From: Coprinopsis marcescibilis
Taxonomy: Eukaryota; Basidiomycota; Agaricomycetes; Agaricales; Psathyrellaceae
Direction: 5' to 3'
Length of the DNA stretch: 64,000 nucleotides
Assembly: GCA_004369085.1 (NCBI GenBank)
Contig: ML210248.1
Location: forward strand, 38,361-102,360
Below the pieces are notes generated by a model, which saw nothing but the letters and a program-made list of their open reading frames with translations, searched no databases and was not told the DNA's origin. Numbering within the stretch: the stretch's first letter is position 1; the number at the start of each line of letters is the position of its first letter. Positions 44,626 through 55,932 of the stretch are shown here, piece after piece. Made by a program: the position numbers and the translations under genes.

Positions 44626-47600
44626 ATGTGGTCATCCACAAGCAGCCGGTGCCTTCTGAACCAGTTTGGTACTCGATATCGATTACCATTCTCTACATCT
44701 CATATCGTCAGGTCCCACAATCGGTCGATCTCCGATTTGCAGCTCGTCCGGTCAATACAGCCTCAGGCTGTACAGGGAACAAGAACCCGACACTCAAGAA
44801 TTCAAGGACGGGGCACAAACTCTATCATTGCAAGATCTCTATCGATAAAGCCAATACCTTTGGAAGACATGACTGTCGACACAACGCAGAGATTGGCGGA
44901 TTTGCGAGAGTTGATGAAGAAGGACGGGGTGCAGGTCTTTGTTGTGCCCAGCGAGGATCAGCGTATGTTTGACTTGCGTCTTATCATTCGATTGACACCT
45001 TATTCTCTTTGCCGAATTGAATAGACTATAGCGAGTATCCCGCGCATTGCGACAAGCGAAGAGCATTCATCTCTGGATTTACCGGGTCTGCAGGTCAGCA
45101 ATCAAGGTCTTGGAGTGTTGTGCGTCGTTCCGGAAGCTTACCCTTGTTACAGGGTGTGCAATCATCACGCTGGACAAGGCGTATCTATTCACAGATGGGA
45201 GGTACTTTTTGCAAGCTGGGAAGCAGCTGGACAAGTGCGTGGACTTGGTTTAGCTCTATGTTATCGCGGACTCATGCGTAAGTTGCCTTACGTAGGAACT
45301 GGACATTAATGAAGCAGGGTCTTCCTGGTGCGTAACAGCTGCATTATAGATGGTCGGCGAACACTCACTTTTCTTCGTTTAGACGTTCCGACGTGGCAAG
45401 ACTTTTTGCACAAGGTAAGTGAAGAGCTTTGAGAGTCCGGCATAAGACTTACACTTGGACTTGCCCAGAATCTTGACGGCGAACTCAAAGTTGGCATTGA
45501 TCCTACAATCATCGCGGCAGGTGAGTTTGCAATTTGACAGGTGATGCATAGGAGCCTTATATTTTTCAGATGATGCCGCGAAAATCAAGAAGAACCTGAA
45601 AGCGAAGAAATCGCAGCTTGTTTCGCTTGCCAGCAACCCTGTTGATATCGTCTGGGGCAAGGACCGGCCAGCAAGACCTCACAACGCCGTGTTCCATCTT
45701 GATGAAACCTATTCAGGTAAATCGCGCTCCAGCAGTACCTGTTTAGTTCTTCTCATGTTGTCCTCTAGGTCAGCCATTCCAGGAGAAGATTTCCAAAATC
45801 CGGCAGGAGATGCCTAAGAGTAAGGGCAAGGCGGTTGTTGTGACTATGCTAGATGAGGTGGCATGGCTGTTTAACCTGCGAGGATCGGATATTGATTTCA
45901 ACCCTGGTATGTTTTCTCCAAGTGATGTATACTGAAGGATGTCCTCACAAGTGTGATAGTGTTCTTTGCATATGCGGTTATCACCCCTGACGATGTTACT
46001 CTCTTCATTGAAGGCAAGCAGCTTGATGATAAAGCGAAGGCGTATTTGGGAGATGGGGTCAAGATTAAGGGATACAATGAGATCTATGAATATCTTAACA
46101 GCTTACCCAAAGCTCTCGGGTTGACCGGAGAGAAGAATTCTGTGAGTATCCTGTTGTGTCTGTTACAGCTTGATCTAATAATATCATATTGTCTAGGATA
46201 AGATTCTTTTGCCCTCCAAGGCATCTCTTGCCATCGCCGAATCCATCTCGCCTATTCCAATAGAACCTGAGAGCACCACGGAATCGTTGCCGTCCTTCTA
46301 CAGCTTTGTTAGGTCACCGGTTGGTGACCTGAAGGCGATTAAGAATTCCACGGAAGTTGAAGGGTTCAGAAAAAGTCATACTCGGGACGGGGCGGCCTTG
46401 GCTAGGTACTTTGCTTGGCTTGAGGAGACCCTCAATGAGGGCAAGCAAATCTCAGAATACGAGGGTTCCGAGGTTCTCGAGAAGTATCGCAGGTGTGTGG
46501 TGGGTTTGATTATGGTTGCATGACATGCTCATTGGTTGGTACAGCGAACTTGCTTTGTTCAAAGGGCTGTCGTTCCCAACCATCTCATCGACTGGGCCTA
46601 ATGCTGGTAGGTTGAAACACCTCCTTATCCATTGGGAATATGCTGAGGCGCAGCGCAGCTGTTATCCACTACAAACCAGACGAAGTTGGCTCCGCAGTCA
46701 TTGACAAAGAACAGGTACGTAGGCTCTTTTGTAATAGGCGTATCATGGTCTGACCCTCCTTTAGATATATCTATGCGATTCTGGAGGTGCGAAAGATGCC
46801 ACAACGGACTGGATGATTCTGATCCAGCATCTGCAGCCCAATTCTTGGATGGGACGACTGACGTGACGCGGACATGGGTGCGCCGAATTTTGGTATATCA
46901 TGAATACATTCATTAAAGTACATTTTCCAGCACTTTGGCACACCCAAGCCAGAGGAGATCCGAGCCTTTACGCGTGTATTGCAGGGCCACATCTCGATTG
47001 ACACATCTGTGTTCCCGACAGGAACCACTGGGTACCACCTCGACGTATTTGCGAGGCGGGCTCTATGGCAGGACGGATTGGGTGAGTTTGTGGTCGGTCG
47101 ATTGCGAACATCGTATTTACTGACCTCTATAGATTATCGTCACGGAACAGGGCATGGTGTTGGCCATTTCTTGAACGTACACGAAGGTCCTCAGGGTATT
47201 GGCGTGAGGATAGGTACGCTTCTTGTTGGATAGGATCTGGTTTACGTCGTACTGACTCAAGTCGTTAGTACTCAACGAAACTGCGCTGAAACCTGGTATG
47301 ACACTTTCGAACGAGCCAGGGTACTATGAAGACGGCAAGTACGGTATTCGAATTGAGAATATCGTTATCGTCAAGGAAGTCAAAACTCCTAACAACTTTG
47401 GGGATAAAGGGTATCTTGGATTCGAGAACGTCACATTGTGCGTATCCCTTTGTTAATGGTGAAAATAACTGTTCTCATTGGTGCTTTAGCTGTCCGATAC
47501 AAACCAAGCTCATCGATGTGTCGTTATTGACGGGTCCGGAGAGGAAATGGGTCAATGATTACCACCAAGAAACTTGGGACAAGGTTTCGCCATTACTTTC

Positions 47601-47652
47601 AAACGATAGTCGTGCCTTGGAGTGGTTGAAGCGGGAGTGCGCACCGATCTAA
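44626..47652 (+). CDS. Xaa-Pro aminopeptidase (aminopeptidase P), possible dual targeting
   Basis: This M24-family metallopeptidase removes the N-terminal residue before proline. About 18 short exons encode roughly 700 residues. The two N-terminal creatinase-like domains include [20 protein letters not shown] and [20 protein letters not shown]. The catalytic pita-bread domain has the metal ligands in [14 protein letters not shown] (two Asp), [15 protein letters not shown] (His), [17 protein letters not shown] (Glu) and LGFENVTL (Glu). The C-terminus, WLKRECAPI, is typical of the XPNPEP1-type long form. Starting at ATG 44626 adds 81 residues rich in Arg and Ser with almost no acids, which looks like a mitochondrial presequence. 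A second ATG at 44869 starts the cytosolic-type [16 protein letters not shown]. Both starts may be used. Confidence 0.92.
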
Positions 47653-48079
47653 TGTAGTATCATAGTACTGTTGGGTTAGTGAAGGAATCACAGACTAGCA
47701 TAGGAGTAAATCTTATCCGGTTTACAACTTCCTCCGAGAATGACACGGTTCGTCGAATTTGATGGATGATCTACCTTTCCCCCTTCCCTTTCATCAGAGT
47801 TATGGTGATGCATATAATCTTTCATTTTTGTAGGCGCCCAGGTGTCAACACGAGGCTGCAATTTAAGGTTTTGCTTACGCGGCAGGCTCAACCACTTCTT
47901 TCCCTTTCACCACCACCTCTCTCCCCATTTCCCCGCTTCCTCACTTTGACACCAACACAACACAAACTTTTTCCATTCTTTCACACCAGCTAATCGCGAT
48001 ATTACGGCAACAAGGAGTCAAGGACACTAGAGAACCAATCTAGTCACCGCACACAGCTACCGTTTCAAGAACGCCTTCG
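47653..48079. other. Intergenic region with pyrimidine-rich promoter stretch
   Basis: 427 bases between tandem genes. A C/T-rich stretch at about 47888-47990 directly precedes the helicase gene, a common feature near fungal transcription starts. No gene seen. Confidence 0.45.
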
Positions 48080-51000
48080 ATGTCGACATTGAAGGTCAAC
48101 CCAGGTTACTGCCAGTTTTTCATCACTCCAGAGGGCTGCAAAAAGGGGCTGGAGTGTCGACGGAGGCATGACATCAAGAAATGCAGCTGTGGCTTAGTGC
48201 TCTTGGCCAAGAACTACATATCGCACATTCGGGGCCAGCGGCATCGAACGCTTTACGCCAAACTAAAGGCTAAGCAGACTCAGGAAGGCCAGAACGCCCA
48301 GGTACGTCTGCATACACGGTACATATGCGAGGCTGCACACTTATGGGACTGTGCAGGTAGCAGGGGGTGCTTCTGTGGATCCACAGGCTGCGCAGCGATG
48401 TGAACGGTGCAACCGAACCGTTCTTGTGCTCAATTACGTAGGACACCTCGAGTATCATGCGAGGCAGGACCGGCGCGCTGCTTACCAGGCTGCAACTGCT
48501 CAAGCAGAGATAGACAAAGAGGGAATCACCGTGTCTGGCAAGGACGGTGTGAACTTTGGGGTGTTGGATACGGAGAGTTCCGTCGAGATCACTATCTCCT
48601 TGGAGAATACGACGGAAGGCTACTCTTTTGCATTGCAATCGTGCACAATGCGGAGCTCTGCACGTGGAGATGCGCATGGTAATAGGTGCGCTCCCGTTCT
48701 CTTTTTGTCATTTTCTTGAGTTTCTGACGGAGGTGTAGGTTCTCTGCTCGATTGAAAGGCAAATCCAAGGTCCTCAGGTCCAAAGCTACGAGGTCGGTAT
48801 CCATCGTCTTCCATCCTAGTTTTGCTGGGGCATATGAAGATACACTGGAACTCGTATTCATGCATCTGGACCTGCGGCGCACCTTTGTGATTAGCCGGTG
48901 TGTCACTGCGACTGTTGGTGATCGAGAAGATCATGAGCAGATCAGACCTACGGAACCGTATACTGGACCGAGGAAGGTGGCAAGATTTCAACTGGATGGA
49001 TCAAAGATTATTCCGAGTCTCCGACCGCCGACCTGGACGAAGACCCCATGGAAGGAAAGGCTGCCAGAATTCAAGATCCCCGACAAGGTCATTGAAGCTG
49101 CATTTGGCTCCAATGTTCACGGCTCCAAAGCCAAAGCTCGGTCCAACGTCAAGCAGCTTATGCCCGCCCGGCTGGATCTGGAAACGTATGCGACGTGGTG
49201 GCAAGTCTTGCTGTACCTGGAGGAAGAACAAACGAAGTAGGTGACTTGTATCTTTGAAAAGGTAGGGTGCTCATGTTCCCGAAGACAAGACCTAGAAATG
49301 TACGCCATGGAAGACATGGAGATCAAATCCAGATATCCTCGTTATGAGTATGTTATACTGCGTTTAAAGAAGCCGTACACTCATCCTATTTCAGGCTCAA
49401 GGTTCCAGGCCTGGCGGAGAACAGACCATCGGTGCTTGTTGGGGATTTCATCCTCGTCAGCGAGACCAATCCAAATGTTAACCTTGAACAACGAACGTGG
49501 TACGAGGGGAGGGTCCACGCAGTCCGGATGGATGAAGTATTGCTTCGATTTGGGGAGGAATTCAACACGTACAGAGGCAACCGATTCGACGTTCGGTTCG
49601 TCCTCAACCGACTCCCTTTCCGGAGAATGCACCACGCACTAGTCAACAAGTTCAGGCCATCACGTATCCTGTTTCCTGCGCTCACCGACGTCGCTGGTGT
49701 TACCCGTGTTACGAGAAGGCAGGAACTCGAAATTAACCCATATTATCGCGAACTGGCTCAGGATGAAGAACAGCTCGAGACTGTGACTGCAATCCTGCAC
49801 CAGAAGCCAGGAAGTGTCCCGTTTATCGTATTTGGACCGTGCGTTTCGACATCGGTCTCGATCATTCATTCTGTTCACTGACGATCTGTGTAGACCCGGA
49901 ACCGGGAAGACAGTTACTATCATCGAAGCGATGAAACAGCTTTTGGACAAGGATCCAGACGTGAAGATCCTTGCATGCGCCCCGAGCAACTCTGCAGCCG
50001 ACCTCCTCGCACAGAAGCTATCCGATCGGGGTAGCAAAGTTGTGTTCCGCCTGAACTCCCTAACCCGCAAGGTCGGGGATCTACCCGAGAACCTGAAAGG
50101 CTTTTCGTGCATCAACGAGAATACAGTCTTTGCGGTCCCACCTTTGGAGGAACTTGTCAAGTACCGTGTCATCGTTTCGACGTGCATTTCTGGAGGGGTT
50201 CCAGGAAGTCTGGGTGCCAAACGTGGCCATTTCAGTCACATCTTCATTGATGAGGCTGGACAAGGCAAGGAGCCGGAAGTCATGCTTCCAATCAAGAGTA
50301 TCGCTGACAGACTGACCAATATCGTACTGGCTGGTGATAATCAGCAGCTAGGTCCAATTGTGCAGTCCAGCGTTGCTGGTGACTTGGGTCTAAAGAAGAG
50401 TTTGCTGGCTCGGCTCATGGACATGGACGTCTACAATCTGGACAACGGGGGTCGTGGAATTACGTTTGTCCACTTTCCTTCTTTGTTCCTTAGACCCGCT
50501 GCTGACAATCTTTGCTTTGAAGGATCGTCAAACTGGTCAAGAACTTCCGATCACACCCTGCGATTCTCCAATTCTCTAACGAGCAATTCTACAACGCTGA
50601 GCTGCAACCATGCGGCAACCCAGCCCTCACGCATAGTTTGGAGTTAATTGACGAGCTCCCGAAGAAACGGTTCCCGCTCATCTTCCATAGCATTGTGGGC
50701 AAGGACATGCGCGAGAAATCATCACCTTCGTTCTTCAACATCGAAGAAGCGTCTCAGGTCAAGAAGTACTGCAAGGCATTATTAGATAACAGGAAGCTCC
50801 GACTCAGTACGCCTCGTTTCATTATTGTCTGCGCTCTCTCTCAAGATTCTTATGTCCTTAAAGCTGCAGAACATATCGGAGTGATAACCCCATACCATGC
50901 ACAGAGGTGCAAGATTTTGGATCTACTCCACAAGGAGCACAAGATGAAGGACATCAAGGTTGGCAGCGTCGAAGAATTCCAAGGACAGGTGCGCTGTAGT

Positions 51001-51537
51001 TTCGGTTCGAAAGCATGGCACCCACTTACACATATAATAGGAACGGCGCATCATCATAATGTCCACTGTTCGAAGCAACACAGAATATGTCAGTTCGGAC
51101 ATTACGCGATCGCTTGGGTTCGTGGCCAACAGCCGACGAATGAATGGTATGCCTCGTTCTGAGCTCAGCGAACCAGATTCTGATTGATCGTTTTAGTGGC
51201 GATAACCCGAGCTCAAGCCCTTCTCATCGTCATTGGCAACCCAATTGTCCTTTCCCTAGACCCGCTCTGGCGCGGCTTCCTTAGCTACGTGCACACCCGT
51301 GGTGGCTGGCGAGGCAAAGGAATCGACTGGGACCCACAGGAGAATATTGACAACTCTGATGAACTGCATGCTCGACGCCGAAATCAGGCTGAACAGGAGA
51401 TGGAGGATACCATACTTCGTTTGAAAGCGCTGATCATTCAGAGGCATGAAGATTCCGATTTCGAGTTCGACTTGCAGGACTCGGATGATGAAGATGATGG
51501 GGTGTTCGAACGGCCGATCTTGCGAGAGGCCGAGTAG
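48080..51537 (+). CDS. MOV10/SDE3-type SF1 RNA helicase with N-terminal CCCH finger
   Basis: Ten exons (48080-48301, 48357-48685, 48739-49236, 49285-49347, 49395-49838, 49894-50463, 50523-50806, 50870-50988, 51041-51146, 51197-51537) give about 991 residues. The N-terminus has a CCCH finger (CQFFITPEGCKKGLECRRRH), then two CxxC...H zinc-finger-like segments. An immunoglobulin-like beta region follows (GVLDTESSVEITISLENTT). The helicase core has Walker A GPPGTGKT split by an intron, motif II DEAGQ, motif III GDNQQLGP, NFRSHPAIL, GVITPYHAQR, VEEFQGQERRIIIMSTVRS and motif VI VAITRAQALLIV. The C-terminus is acidic. Relatives are plant SDE3, animal MOV10, fission yeast Hrr1 and Neurospora SAD-3, which act in RNA silencing. 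That role here is inferred from family. Confidence 0.9.
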
Positions 51538-51810
51538 TTGGTGGCCGTGTCCTCTCTGGTTCTGTAACTGCGACCACGTTATGCATACTTACTTTCAGCT
51601 TTTGTACAATCGTCCTTTGACGTCCCGTAGACCTAGTTCTCGAGAGTCGAAATACAATGGGAAAATATTACAACTATAATTTTTTGCTACCCTCACTTAA
51701 GTTAGGCTCGCTTCAGCATATTGGGCCATGATCAACAGGCCGACACTTAATTTACGCAATTTGTCCAGAGTCCATTTCTTGGTCCGTCTCATCTCTGGTC
51801 CCTACCGTCC

Positions 51811-52547
51811 TCAAAGTGACATGATTGAGTCCAGGTTGTAATACACCCCGATAGCGTTGGAAGAGTGTGGCTTCAAGACATAGTAGTTGGCGTCAACGTC
51901 CTTTCCGCTGATTCTTGTGTCGGGGTGAGCCTCATGTGATACAGGCATGAACAATCGGCAGTACTCACGAGACTTGCACGTTCTTAAACTTCAGCAAATC
52001 GGGCCTCTTTGACCATTGTTCTCTGATGTACTTCTCCACCTTCTCGTTGTTGCGAGGGATAGGACTGCGAGTTTTAAAGATGAATGTGAGGCCGGCGGCC
52101 AATCGAGCCCGTTGCTCTTGCTCTGCCTGGTCGAGAGTGCTTTGTCTCCGGGTTTTCGTGATCAGCTTATTGCGTTCTTCAGCTTCTTTGGCTGCCTTCT
52201 GCGCCGGGGTGAGTTTCCTAGTAATAGTGGCAGCGATAAAGATGTCTAAGAAAGATTGCTCTGAGGGTAGGACGAGGAGGAGGTGCATACTCCCAAGGCC
52301 ATGAAACGGCGCGGGCTCCTAGCAGAACTGGTTCGAGCGTACCGGGGATGGCGCTGCGCAGTAATATATGGGTGTCCGCAGAGCCATCGAATTGGGCACG
52401 TTGCTTCGAAGTGTCAATCGGACGTCTTTCTGAGTGCACAGGTTCAATGAAGTAACTTACCTCGAGTCGGACCGGCAAGGCGAGGGTGCCGTGCAGAACA
52501 AGTGCGAGGAGGAGAACAAGATGTCCGATGAAGGCCCTGGATTGCAT
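51811..52547 (-). CDS. Small secreted protein SSP1
   Basis: Four exons on the minus strand (52547-52461, 52403-52291, 52217-51969, 51913-51811) give 183 residues. The first exon is almost entirely a signal peptide: MQSRAFIGHLVLLLALVLHG, then TLALPVRLE. The mature part has a charged helix (KLTPAQKAAKEAEERNKLIT) and a C-terminal half (LTFIFKTRSPIPRNNEKVEK, YYVLKPHSSNAIGVYYNL). Intron 1 falls between codons and intron 2 after two bases, as in SSP2 at 53897-54682, and the helix plus following block align in order. I do not recognise the family. Secretion is supported by the signal peptide; an effector-like or cell-wall role would be a guess. Confidence 0.7.
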
Positions 52548-52627
52548 TTGGGGATTGCGTGCACGTTGTGAAATATACTGTGGTGGTGGAGGCCAGCTCG
52601 AGGCTTCCATACGTTGCCGTGCAGCTC

Positions 52628-52633
52628 TTTATA
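52628..52633 (-). promoter_or_regulatory. Candidate TATA box of SSP1
   Basis: Reads TATAAA on the minus strand, about 81 bases before the SSP1 ATG at 52547. Confidence 0.5.
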
Positions 52634-52946
52634 GATTGCCGTGTGGGCGCAGCCTCGGATCAGACTCTCAGACATCAGAAACTCAGGGGCTTTCAGATTG
52701 TTGCCGTCACTCCTCGCCGGACTGAGGCATACTGAGGCCGGCTGCCCATTTGATTTGCATATACTTTGTGTTCTGGGACTCTTTGCTGCTCCTGCGCATT
52801 ACTTTATGCAAAGTACTGTAAAGACGGCGTCGATCTTGTATGACCTTTAGTGAATTGGTGGGGTGTGCGCCTAGATAGATATACGGCCATCTGTGAAATC
52901 TCAAAACACTCTCCTGATCAATGATCCCTAGTTTGTCTCTCCCTCT

Positions 52947-53694
52947 CAGTGTTGTACAAGTTATGTAACAGTTACCAACGGTTATAACAGTTACGATTGG
53001 GTTATAACCGTTATGGGTATGATGGGAACTGTAACCCTTAGCGTAAGTGCCATCACTGAACTCGCTGGTACTGGGAAGGTGTAATATATAACCTTTTAGC
53101 TGTGTGAGTTGGAATAACTTTGACTTACATGTCAATTCCAAGCCATCTAGTCCACGTTGTTCGCCCATCTCCCCTCGGGCAACAGCTTGGTTATCAGAAG
53201 CCTGGATTTCTGCTATCCTCACATTCCAGCAGGCAATGCAGGCCGTCTTGATCTTCCCGCCTTTCGAGAGCCAAACCACTGACTGCCATCCGGCCTGTCC
53301 GGAGGGTCTTTGAAATAATCACGGATAGCCGAACGATTGGAACAAGAGCAAGAAGACGAGGGATGGTTTGACATAGTAGATACTGGATAGGGCATCACCT
53401 GAACCTGTTGAGAGAGTGTGGTACTTATATATTACTGTGTCCCATCCATCTCAGAATGCGAATGCTTGCATTACATCTGTCTTTGTTATTCCGAGAATCG
53501 TGCTAGTAAACCCCGTACTGTGTGCTACTATCTGCAATAGGGTTCTGCCTGCACGGCGTGTGCGGACAACAGCTCGGGGGTCTCGGACTATCCTGCGAAA
53601 GGTTCTTTGATGGATAACGGTTACTAACAGTTACTGAACAGTTGCCCATCAATAACCGTAACTTTAACCAAAAGTTAGGTTACGAACAACACTG
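52947..53694. mobile_element. Non-autonomous hAT element, 748 bp, with 8-bp target duplication
   Basis: The ends are inverted: both start CAGTGTTGT, then continue with imperfect matches rich in GTTA/TAAC words (left 52947-53035, right 53605-53694). The 8 bases immediately outside are identical, CTCCCTCT at 52939-52946 and again at 53695-53702. An 8-base duplication and CAG-type ends are hallmarks of hAT transposons. The interior holds only a short relic related to the N-terminal zinc-finger region of hAT-type proteins (listed separately). No catalytic transposase region is present, so movement would need a source in trans. It sits between the two paralogous secreted-protein genes. Confidence 0.85.
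53129..53374 (-). pseudogene. BED-finger-like N-terminal fragment inside the hAT element
   Basis: ATG 53374 opens MSNHPSSSCSCSNRSAIRDY followed by FKDPPDRPDGSQ. A one-base shift near 53283 is needed to enter WLSKGGKIKTACIACWNVRI, with a CxxC pair, and AEIQASDNQAVARGEM. A GTAAGT donor follows at 53128. This resembles the first exon of agaricomycete hAT-related proteins. Nothing recognisable follows the donor. Not functional as it stands. Confidence 0.6.
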
Positions 53695-53896
53695 CTCCCT
53701 CTACCTCCTCATGAGGCCAAGAAAATGGGCAAGCAAGGTTCAGTTCCAAACGAGTACTCATCTCGCGCAGCAAAACTAATTGGTGGTTGCTATTGATTAT
53801 CTATGTGCTTATTTCCCAGACTAGAACGTTGACCGACAATGTCATTAGCCCAAGTTCATGTGCGACCAGTGTAGCGCTACTATGTTGTGTCAGCCA

Positions 53897-54682
53897 TTAT
53901 TTGCGTTCCCGGAGGAGCTTCAGATTATGTGTGCTGTGAGCAAATGGCGACGGCTTCCCAACGCCCTGGTACTTCGCTGTGAAAGTTCCCGTTTTCTCGT
54001 TCAGTCTGTGAATACAAACAAAGCCATTGATTAGCCTCGTCGTATCCGTCTCCAATTCTCGAGAAACCCACGTTACGATGGCCAAATCAAAACGATGCAA
54101 GGCCGGTGTACCCTCATAATACTTTTGCACCTCCTTGATAATCTTCTTGTCCTCACCAGGGGGGACTGTCTTACTGTACTCGAAGACAACCTTGAACTGA
54201 GACGCTGGGACGGCAACGCGCTCCTGGTGCAGTCTGGTGAGCTTTTTTTGTGTTTTCGCGATCTTCTTGTCAAGTCTTTTGTTGTTGGCCTCTCGTCTCT
54301 GTTCGGGGGTCTTTCGCTTTCTAGTATATCATGGGCTCGAATTAGCATGAGGGTCGCGACAATTTTGAGACAACTGGCATAGATTTAAACGCGTACAGAA
54401 ATTTTGGCACGGTGGGTTTCCAGGGCACCCGAGCCTCGAGATCTGACTCGTATTCCGAAGGTGCCCTGCGATGATACTCCTGTACCGGCTCGCTCAACAG
54501 GACTTCTCGCTTCTGCCAAAGTATGGTTCATTCGTCAGCACATTCATTTTATACTGCCGGCCTCTGCGTACCTCGAGTGCTGATGATACTAAGTCGCCGA
54601 CATCGAATGGCACCGGCCGTGCCAGAACATGGAGAATAGAGAAGCTCGCAATCAGCAGAGCAGCAAAGCGTCCGAGAATCAT
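53897..54682 (-). CDS. Small secreted protein SSP2
   Basis: Three exons (54682-54572, 54512-54397, 54320-53897) give 216 residues. The signal peptide is MILGRFAALLIASFSILHVL, with a likely cut after ARP or nearby. The second exon codes a charged linker (REVLLSEPVQEYHRRAPSEY), and the third a basic helix (KRKTPEQRREANNKRLDKKI) and a beta-rich part (FKVVFEYSKTVPPGEDKKII, DLAIVTWVSRELETDTTRLI). Order of blocks and intron phases (between codons, then after two bases) match SSP1, so the two are paralogues. SSP2 has no intron in its last part, while SSP1 has one. No enzyme motif is visible. Extracellular location is supported; function unknown. Confidence 0.72.
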
Positions 54683-54822
54683 GATGATTGAGCTTGAAGC
54701 GAAGTTGAATGTGCAAGGGGGCGATGGGGCGATGAGGCAATGTGCCAGGTACAAATAACGGTAGTAGAAAGTGCCAGGGAATGGAGACCAGCTCTAGGGT
54801 TCTTCTCGTGGAGACCAGAGGC

Positions 54823-54831
54823 TTTTATATA
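54823..54831 (-). promoter_or_regulatory. Candidate TATA box of SSP2
   Basis: Reads TATATAAAA on the minus strand, about 141 bases before the SSP2 ATG. Confidence 0.45.
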
Positions 54832-55094
54832 ATGTGGCAAATGGCAAATCCTCATGCCAGTGATGGGTGCCATATGCGCGAATGATCGACGTTGAGCGAG
54901 CTCGCCGGTGTTCGGTGTTATCTCTGTAATGTGGGCGCTCAGTGCTCAGCGCTCGCGTTAAATATAAAAAATTTGCTCCTGCCCTCTGCCTCAAAGCTGG
55001 ACAGCCTCTCCGAATCGGTGAGGAATTTCTTTCAGATGGACTTACTAGAAGTATTTAATCCGAGTGTCCTTGTTGGTAGAATTGTGGCTAACAA

Positions 55095-55465
55095 GCCCAG
55101 GCAGCGCCGAGTTCAAGACATTCGACGCCGCTTGGCACGCGCAGACCCATAGAGCTTTGACACAGGTTATGCGTACTCGCTTTTCAAAAATTCAATCTGA
55201 CCTCTGGCAACCTGCAGAGTCGTAAATGTTGTAGCCATGCTATCGAGATTTGTGAAGGAATGCATTCCCACAGCGGGCTGGCGGAAAGAGATTCAGCCAT
55301 ACGAAGGACTTTCTCCATAACTACGCCTCACCTCTTTCACAGCCACCCAGCACGATGGAGGTTTCCACTGGTTCCCATCGAGCCTGGTCATTGCAAAAGG
55401 CTGTAGAGGTAGAGATCTGACGCCGTCTGGCGCAGAAAGGTTTGGCGTAGATCTGGCGTAGTCGC
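55095..55465 (+). pseudogene. Relic of NACHT-TPR repeat units
   Basis: Plus-strand sequence reads, with several stops and shifts, IRRRLARADP, SFDTG, then pieces matching the TPR unit of the pseudogene at 33.6-38.7 kb. Nucleotide similarity is plain: ATTCGACGCCG, AGAGCTTTGA, GGAAAGAGATTCAGC, and a second CGCCGTCTGGCGCAGAAAGG. About one and a third 279-base units are present, opposite in orientation to the pseudogene. No start or splice structure remains. Confidence 0.7.
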
Positions 55466-55932
55466 TTCGCAACTAGCCTTTCAACTGGGAAATTCAGCGT
55501 ACGGTGAAACAGTCTTGTTTTCAAAGGATATTTTTGACACTCCCGACATAACGCAGATTGAACAGTCGCCAGTGAGGTGCGTATATGTAAAGTATATGTG
55601 CCATATTAATGTTAGCGTGGGGAGCAGAGCCTGAGGGAGGGAAATTGGAATCTTTACCAACCGCATCTGGTCGTAGGCGTCCATGGAGGTCTACTGGTAT
55701 CAATCTGGAGGTGTATCACATCTGTATTTCATGAGCGATGCGAGTACTACAGTTTGTCAATAAGTACAAGTGCGATGGGCATCTCCTTGGTGTCGATCAA
55801 GTCCAACTTTGCGCCCAGAAAAGGCACATCATCTCAGGCCTCTGATATGTGCTCAACAGCATCCACCACAAAACCACACCATAGCCTTTTTCTTTCTACG
55901 ACTCCATCTTTCCCTTTTCAACAGTTTCAGCC

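Larger units (their letters stand above)
54683..55932. other. Divergent intergenic region containing a TPR relic
   Basis: 1250 bases between SSP2 (minus) and FBX4 (plus). Apart from the SSP2 TATA box and the TPR-derived relic at 55095-55465, I see no coding sequence that I can support. Confidence 0.45.
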
